Of a stretch of DNA of 64,000 bases, positions 57,201 through 64,000 are shown piece after piece. The notes beneath the pieces are model-generated. The model did no database searches, was not told the DNA's origin, and saw only the letters and a list, made by a program, of their open reading frames with translations. Numbering within the stretch: position 1 is the first letter of the stretch; every line of letters starts with the position of its first letter. Source of the stretch: Epiperipatus broadwayi (Eukaryota > Onychophora > Udeonychophora > Euonychophora > Peripatidae); contig JAQFVV010012394.1 in NCBI GenBank assembly GCA_028023455.1, forward strand, positions 20,914,353 through 20,978,352. The letters are read 5' to 3'. The position numbers and the translations under genes were made by a program.

Positions 57201-57657
57201 TTATAAAGATACATTAGTTTTATATTATGCTATTAGAGTAATGCTGATATTAAAGTGAACACATACTAGTACATGATGAAATGAATAACAGTAATACTTA
57301 AGTGATGTAGCAATTTAATTAGCAAAGTTTAATTGTTTACATATGCTACATAAATATTGTTTACATAAATTTTTCTGTGTAATAATTAAAGTTCACTGAT
57401 ATTTGTTTAAAGTCTAAGTTTTGAAAACATACTTCAATGTTATTAGTACAGCATTTTAAAGAATGTATAATTACTTATTAGGAGTATGAGTTAATAACAG
57501 TGTAAACATATTGTATTATTATTTTCTTATTTTTATTTTCTTTTGTTTTCCTAATTTGAACTGTAAATATTGTAAATAAATTCTTAATCAAAGTTAATGT
57601 AAATAAATTTGTTTAATTTGTTTTAAAAGTGTGTCGAGTTCATTATTTTGCACCACA
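54237..57657 (+). mobile_element. Possible long LTR-like non-coding element
   Basis: Begins TGTGCCC next to (AT)n and may end at 'ttgcaccaca' (57657), giving TG...CA limits, but the terminal repeat is poor. A CCAATCA box (55173-55179) and TATAAAAG (55199-55206) are spaced like a promoter, and AATAAA occurs near the 3' end. No open frame of note exists in 3.4 kb of extreme AT content. Tentative; the ends need comparison with other copies. Confidence 0.25.
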
Positions 57658-58520
57658 GCATTTGACAGCAGATAATTTGAAGAAACATAATATTTGCACA
57701 ATGTGAATTTATTAATATTATTTTAGAAATAAATACAATATTTTCCTGATTATCATTTATGAGAATTGATTGACATTATTACATAATATTACAATGGTCA
57801 TAGAGTAATTATAATGCATAATATAAGAGTACAATATTATTTATTGCCACAGATTATTGAATTATAAGATTTTGATCTATTCTAAAATTAAGATACTATA
57901 TGAAAATAAAAGATATACATATGATTATTTATTTATTTAATACTTAATAATATAACAGAAATAGATAAGATTAAGTTATACCCTAAGATTAGTATTGAGT
58001 ATTATTATTATTAGAATAAGTTAGGTGTATTTAGGTTTGATATAAAATCCCTTATCATACTTATTTACATGAGTTATCATTACTTTAAGATAATTAGAAG
58101 AACCTGAGATTATTTAATTATATTTTTAAAAATTAAAAGTTAAGATTTATTTATTTTATTATTATTAAAGATAGTTTATTTTATTTAAAAGCCATAAGAA
58201 TGCTGTAGAGGTAGTAGTAAGATAGTAAGGAGGTAATAGTATTCTTATGCCATTGAGACAATGTCTTGGAAGATATTGACTCAATGTAAATCTACTTATT
58301 ACTTTGTAACTTTACTTCACAGTCTCATGATTTTAATAAATACTTATTTAATTAGTACATACTATAGAATTATATTGATTTTGATAATTAATAATAAATT
58401 TAAGTAGAATATGATAATATAAAAGTATATTAAAGATAGACATGCAAATTTTAACTAAGCATTATAATTTAATTGAGCTAGTCGTATTTCAAACTATATT
58501 ATACATCGAGAAGTAAGGGT

Positions 58521-58523
<3 letters not shown>

Positions 58524-58608
<85 letters not shown>
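58524..58608. repeat. (AT)n microsatellite
   Basis: 85 bp of uninterrupted AT dinucleotide. Flanking DNA (57658-58523 and 58609-59312) is AT-rich with no recognised gene. Confidence 0.97.
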
Positions 58609-58609
<1 letters not shown>

Positions 58610-59312
58610 TAGAACTATCTTGCCCACCAGCAAATTACAATCTGCCTCTTACATGATAATTTTCATGACAACCAATTAGATAAAATTTCATAAATATGAT
58701 AGTTCATCCGATTTCCTTTTTAATCATAGATATTGAAAACAAGTTAAAAATTTAAATTTAACAGCATAAATTTCTTGACATTCTTTTATAATTAAAATTC
58801 AAATCTTCTTGCAAAAAAACAATAACAACAACAATTAGATAATCTGTTAATTGCACTGATTTTGCTTTTTCTGTATAGAGAGATAAAAAGCAACTCTGAT
58901 TAATGAAAAATAAAATTTACAAAGTATTAAAGTTTTATTTTTTTTGTTCTTCCCTCTTTTTTTTTTTTAAAAAAAAAATCTGAAATATATTTAATGTTTG
59001 AGAATTTTTCTATTATCATATGGGAATTTTACAAATATTGAGTTAAATAATGCCCCTTTAAAAATAGGTCTAAGAAAATTTAAATATTATTTTCCCCCAT
59101 TAATAAAATATCTTTTTATTCTCAAATCTGAGGAACATGTTGCCAACTATCTATTTTTTTTTTTTTAGTGCAACTATGTAACCAATTGGTTACAATACAT
59201 GTAAAGATATACAGATAAGAGATGGATATAGATATATAGATAAGCAGATGGAAAGACAGACAGACAAATAGATAGGATAAATATAGATAGATAGACAGGC
59301 TGAAAGACATAC

Positions 59313-59764
<452 letters not shown>

Positions 59765-61257
59765 TAGCTTCAAAACTATTGAATCATTATAGTAATACAT
59801 GGAAAAGTGAATTATGTTACTTAATCATAACTTTTCTTATAACATTCCCATGTATATAATTAAAAGAGATTCAAATACTTCCAAAGGTGCAAAAGTTCTG
59901 TCATTCAAATGCAGAACGATCTATTGTAATTTTGAATAATCAATTGATCCCAGATTATAACATCCTTATAACAAGTATCAGGACTTAACACACCCAATTT
60001 AGATCATTTACTTGTTTTATATCACCTGAGTTTAAAAATATAAAATGGAAATAGTGTAGTGGTTAACACAACATGATTTACCTGTATCATTCACTATGTA
60101 AGTCTTTCATTTTACAATTACTATATACATTAATATCTTGCCCTATTTGTCTTAAAAATAGAGTACTGAACTTGAAAAAAATATATATCAAGATGAAACT
60201 TAAGCAGGCATTGTCAGAGCTCACATTTTATATGACTTTCCAAATGACTGATAATTTAATAGATACTTTTGATTTGTTATCAGGAGTAACATGTATTAAG
60301 CAAAGAATTACATCATTTTCTTTTAGCTCTCCTTCAATATATAATAGAAGTCACTTAATTGTATAATTGTTGTGTGCATTATTGCTGCTTAGAATTACAT
60401 AAGAATGTTGGCCTGGTTTTAAAATCTTAAAATTATTCAATCTCATACAGTTATCTTGGTTATATTAAAAAGTATTAGATATATGTATTGTAATGGTGCA
60501 GTTTCCTCATGGAAGAGGGGAATCACATCTTACTACAGTCAGACATATGGTCTTCCTGTAGGATGCAATAAATGATGCAATGAAAAGCCTGATCAGAGAT
60601 TACATCCATCTCCAATGGCTAGATCAAATAATTACACATTAAATCTGAACACAATTTAGACCAGTTCACTGACTCCTTATTCTCTTTCAGGTTCCATTAT
60701 GCCACAGATTTCAAACTCAGGGAGAAGTAGCAGTTAACTCTCTTCAGGGATGAATTCACATACATAACAATATCCTCACTTCTATATAAGGCAATGAATT
60801 AATGATTTTCTAAAAAACCTTGTTAAAATATTATTACATAAAGAAAAAGAATGTGTGTGCATATAATTTAAATAATGTGTAATCATGCTAAAATAGAATG
60901 ATTTTGATAAATCACAGAAAAAATATATGCATGTATGTAATTTAAACAATATGTGGTTATACTAAAATAGAATGGTTTTGATAAATTAGAGAAAAAATAA
61001 GTGTGTATGTAATTTAAACAATACAAGGTTATACTAAAATACAATGGTTTTGATAAATCAGAGACTTCTTAAAGTTTCAAAATAGTTCAACATATTTTAT
61101 TTTAACAAAGAAATATTAATAACTATTCAAACTGGAATCTTAATGGCAATTTAATAAGTGTCAGACATGCATCTCTAAAATTTAATAAGATAATTGATAA
61201 TTCAAACCCCTGTTAGATATGCATCATTGACACTAAATATTTAAAATTTATTAAAAT
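59765..61257. other. AT-rich sequence, no supported gene
   Basis: A three-fold direct repeat of about 70 bp ('atgtaatttaaacaata...aatggttttgataaat') lies at 60860-61065. The 97-codon frame at 60073-60366 has no recognised domain. A GC-richer block at 60500-60770 holds only broken minus-strand frames. Confidence 0.45.
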
Positions 61258-61389
61258 TTAACATAAAAATTCTAAAAAACTTAAATTTAAACCCAAATAG
61301 TAGTATAATGAGTGATGTCCTTGCAATTCATTCCAAATGACAAAGTCCATTGTCCTTGGAAAAGAAACCTCCTGTATATTAATAATCTC
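61258..61389 (-). CDS. Candidate terminal exon, unrecognised
   Basis: The minus strand after the acceptor-like 'ctttactgtcaacag' gives 43 codons and a stop ('EIINIQEVSFPRTMDFV...'). It joins in phase 0 to the candidate exon at 61807-61975 if a 417-bp intron is removed. No family is identified. Weak: based on splice-site likeness and composition only. Confidence 0.2.
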   Translation of the reverse strand, partial: EIINIQEVSFPRTMDFVIWNELQGHHSLYYYLGLNLSFLEFLC

Positions 61390-61806
61390 CTGTTGACAGT
61401 AAAGCACATGCATTCAAGGTTAGTTTTTTATACCAAAAAAGAAAATAAATAAATAAGGGTTTGTTAATTAGAATAACAAGTTAACAAACAATTTTGTCTT
61501 TTATATAGTGAGTGTTCTTAATGTGGGTAAAATAAACTCTTACCTCCCATATTAAGTTGTATTGTCTGTTAAGCTTGTTTAAGAAGGAAAACCTACATTT
61601 TATTAATTACAAATAAAATTATTTGTTCACCCCATGAGTTGAAACCCCCACATTTCATTTTATGATTTGATAAATAAAATGATCTAAACTAGGCATATCC
61701 TTCCTTATTATTCAGAGATAAAGTTTAGAATTCAGTAGGTCTATTTGGATGGTTTGAACAAAATTTTTGTCTTGAGAATGTCCTATAAAATGTTTCTATG
61801 TCTTAC

Positions 61807-61975
61807 AGCAAAATCTCTTGATCTTATAGATTCATACACCTTCTGGAATTCAGACATTAGTAGAGTGAGTGCTGTTGATTGGATTTCATAAGGTACTACC
61901 CTCTCATAGCATCCATTCCATTTTCTGCAAGTTGATATAGTGGATGAATTAACATTTACATCTTCTGATAAGTAT
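61807..61975 (-). CDS. Candidate internal exon, possibly BACK-like
   Basis: The minus-strand frame is bounded by an AG ('ttttgtgtag') and a strong donor-like GTAAGA after 'RSRDFA'. The translated segment 'YLSEDVNVNSSTIS..RKW' has the spacing of the 'D-LNV-SE...W' part of BACK domains in BTB-Kelch proteins, but the match is loose. The upstream (5') exon is not identified. A Kelch-like piece at 62941-63027 lies on the same strand but in the wrong order for one BTB-BACK-Kelch gene. Confidence 0.25.
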
Positions 61976-62098
61976 CTACACAAAATTTCCACAACAAGTT
62001 GTTTTTAGTGAAAAACATTGGAATAGCCTTTAAATAACTTAAATATTCTTGCTTATAAATTATTTAATGTTAAAAAGGTTTTAAAATGTGGTTCTGCA

Positions 62099-62121
62099 AT
62101 ATATATATATATATATATATA
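62099..62121. repeat. (AT)n microsatellite
   Basis: A short AT dinucleotide run just outside the 62146-62889 MITE. Confidence 0.9.
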
Positions 62122-62145
62122 AAACCACCCACCTTTCTCCTTTAA

Positions 62146-62889
62146 TTCTTAGACTGTTTTTTACGAGGCTCCTCGTCGACATCTGAAATCACTCTAACTC
62201 AGCCAGTTTTTATACGAAAATATTCGTTAAACACGTATTGAATTCGTTTTTAAAAGTTCTGTACGATGGTGACATCTTCCGATTTATTTTAGAATTAAAA
62301 AATAGAAAAAAAATGCATTTAAACCTAAACAAAGAAGGAACATTATTTGTGATTGGTTCTTAGCATGCTCTCAGCCAAAAAAGACATTCTGATTGGCTGG
62401 AAAGAACAAAGAAACTGCCTGATCAAAGAAAATAAAGAAAAACGCTGAGATTTTCATTTCGAATACGATTTAATTATTATAAAAGAATATTTTGAGAAAT
62501 TAAAATTATTTTCAGAGAGAATAATAAAAAAACAAAATTATTTTCGAAAAATATTGAAGATTTAAGTAAAAATATTGAAGATGTAGTAAAAAGAAATATT
62601 TACTTTTCTATAACGTAAAAGTCGATCTTTTTGTTTACATTATAACTTTTATGTTCCGATATTGAATATTTTAGAATAAATAAATAGCAATTTATTTTTG
62701 AAAGAACTTTCGTTCTCTTCATAACCTGAAAAATTAATTATATACTTTTTATAAACGTATCTGAGTTGAATTTAATATTATAGGCGAATATGTTTTAACA
62801 ATAGGCTTTGTCTTCAGTTTGTGAGTTGGCCAATTAAAAGATTTGATTTTTATCTGATACAACCAATGATAAAATTAGCGGTTAAAAGG
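62146..62889. mobile_element. TTAA MITE, second copy (diverged)
   Basis: The right end GGTTAAAAGG is followed by TTAA (62890-62893). The left TTAA is at 62142-62145, with a decayed terminus. The interior shares ordered blocks with 47325-48174, such as 'tattcgttaaa', 'attggctg', 'aactttcgtt' and 'atatactttttataaacg'. Non-coding. Confidence 0.65.
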
Positions 62890-62940
62890 TTAATAAGAAT
62901 AAAGAATATAAATATATTTTGCTTTTTTTTCTCATTAACA

Positions 62941-63027
62941 AGCTGTCCTATCTCTGAAGGTTTTTGGTCCCTCAGGTGGAGTGAACAATATCATTGGTAG
63001 CAAGCCACCAATAACATAAACTCTCAG
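62941..63027 (-). CDS. Candidate exon with Kelch-like VYVIGG
   Basis: The minus-strand frame after acceptor-like 'ttttaatttagtag' reads 'LRVYVIGGLLPMILFTPP' and continues to 'FRDRTA' before a GT. 'YVIGG' is the signature of a Kelch blade start, but the following residues do not continue as a typical blade. 29 codons only. Could be chance. Confidence 0.2.
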
Positions 63028-64000
63028 CTACTAAATTAAAACACTGGCCAAACAAGCACTTTATTTATTTTAAGGAAAAACCCTTTAGGTGCCAGTCAAT
63101 TACAATGTAATTAATGCACTTTCTCAATCAGCAACAAATCTAGTACCTGAAATCCCAGATAGCTCATCGAATTGTAGTTATCTTAAAAATCTCCACCCAT
63201 TCTAAACTTCTATTTTTTAATATTAAAAAAAAATTTACTTTCCACACAAATAAACATTGTGTCATTCAAAATTCTTATTTCAAAAGATACTCCTATTCTT
63301 TTAGTTTCAACTTAAATCACTTTCTTAATAACAACTAAATATTTCAATCCCTGCTCTATTTCCATCAATTAAATGTATTATCTCATAATAAAGGTATAAG
63401 TTCCTTCTATTAGCATAAATATTTCAATAACACTTTGAATCTCGCTCTTTTTTCTTAAATGAACATTTTATACTATATTAAAGGCATACCATCATTCTAG
63501 TAATAAATATTTCAATACTAATTTAAACTCCCCCCCACTCTCTTTTTTTAAAATAATCACTTTGTCTCATAATACAACCACACACACTCTTTTCATTTAA
63601 ACAAATATTTTAATACATTTGAAACAAAATAAAAAATACATATTTAATTAAAATTCGCACACACACACACACACACAATTAATAACTCTGAATAAAAGTT
63701 GGACAATGGAGCTAATATAATTTATACCTTGAATATAATCGTTTATAAAAAGTTAAAAGTTTTTTTTTATTTACTTATCTACCATGGCTTATAAATCAAG
63801 AATTGGAGAATAAAAAAAATGAAATGTTACCTAGGATTTGAATTTGATTTGACACGAGTATGACAAAATATAGCTTCTGTAATTTATTAGTTCCAACTGA
63901 TTAGTGCTAATTCATTATAGATCTTTCCTTAATTTGTGATATTACATGAACACTCATGGATCTTGGCATGGACACTCCACTGTTCCTTAGACTTCACCCA
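63028..64000. other. AT-rich sequence, (CA)n at 63657-63677
   Basis: C/T-rich then AT-rich DNA with a short CA dinucleotide run. The last ~60 bases are GC-richer and have an open minus-strand frame ('KEQWSVHAKIHE') that runs off the window edge. Nothing certain. Confidence 0.4.

Overview
The window is AT-rich eukaryotic DNA, roughly three-quarters A+T by eye, with no bacterial-style gene density and no convincing complete host gene. Long simple repeats, SINE-like and MITE-like repeats, RTE-type LINE fragments and Penelope-like retroelements point to an invertebrate animal. The phylum cannot be decided from this stretch. A 500-base N run (43548-44047) marks an assembly gap.

The only intact coding capacity is a Penelope-like element (PLE) array at 27913-36263. 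It has an inverted 3' fragment, a 5'-truncated forward fragment and two full tandem copies. Each full copy encodes an 860-residue reverse transcriptase with a C-terminal GIY-YIG endonuclease. The whole block sits between perfect 12-bp direct repeats, so it looks like one integration event.

Much of the rest is small non-coding repeats of about 300-480 bp arranged head-to-head or in tandem. Several families carry hammerhead-ribozyme (HHR) cores: CTGANGA, a stem-loop, GAAA, and outer strands that pair as stem I. The commonest one (called family A here) also has a tRNA-like B box. This is the layout expected of animal 'retrozymes' and hammerhead SINEs. At least five of the inverted arrays are flanked by perfect 10-16 bp direct repeats, as the PLE is. 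The simplest reading is that the PLE machinery mobilised the ribozyme repeats, which is inference.

Layout: 0.9-1.5 kb family A tandem; 5.1 kb composite tetranucleotide microsatellite; 5.5-9.3 kb foldback and ribozyme repeats; 9.4 and 15.9-17.4 kb RTE LINE remnants; 11.6 kb tRNA-like tandem; 12.2-14.1 and 18.3-20.6 kb inverted arrays; 21.7 kb tRNA-like sequence; 22.3 kb palindromic ribozyme-like element; 24.2 kb MITE with perfect 37-bp ends; 27.9-36.3 kb PLE; 36.5 kb inverted family A dimer; 38.4-38.9 kb tandem retrozyme with an intact HHR; 41.2 kb near-perfect palindrome; 47.3 and 62.1 kb two copies of a TTAA (piggyBac-type) MITE; 49.7-51.9 kb LTR-like element; 59.3 kb AGAT tract; 61.3-63.0 kb weak candidate host exons on the minus strand.
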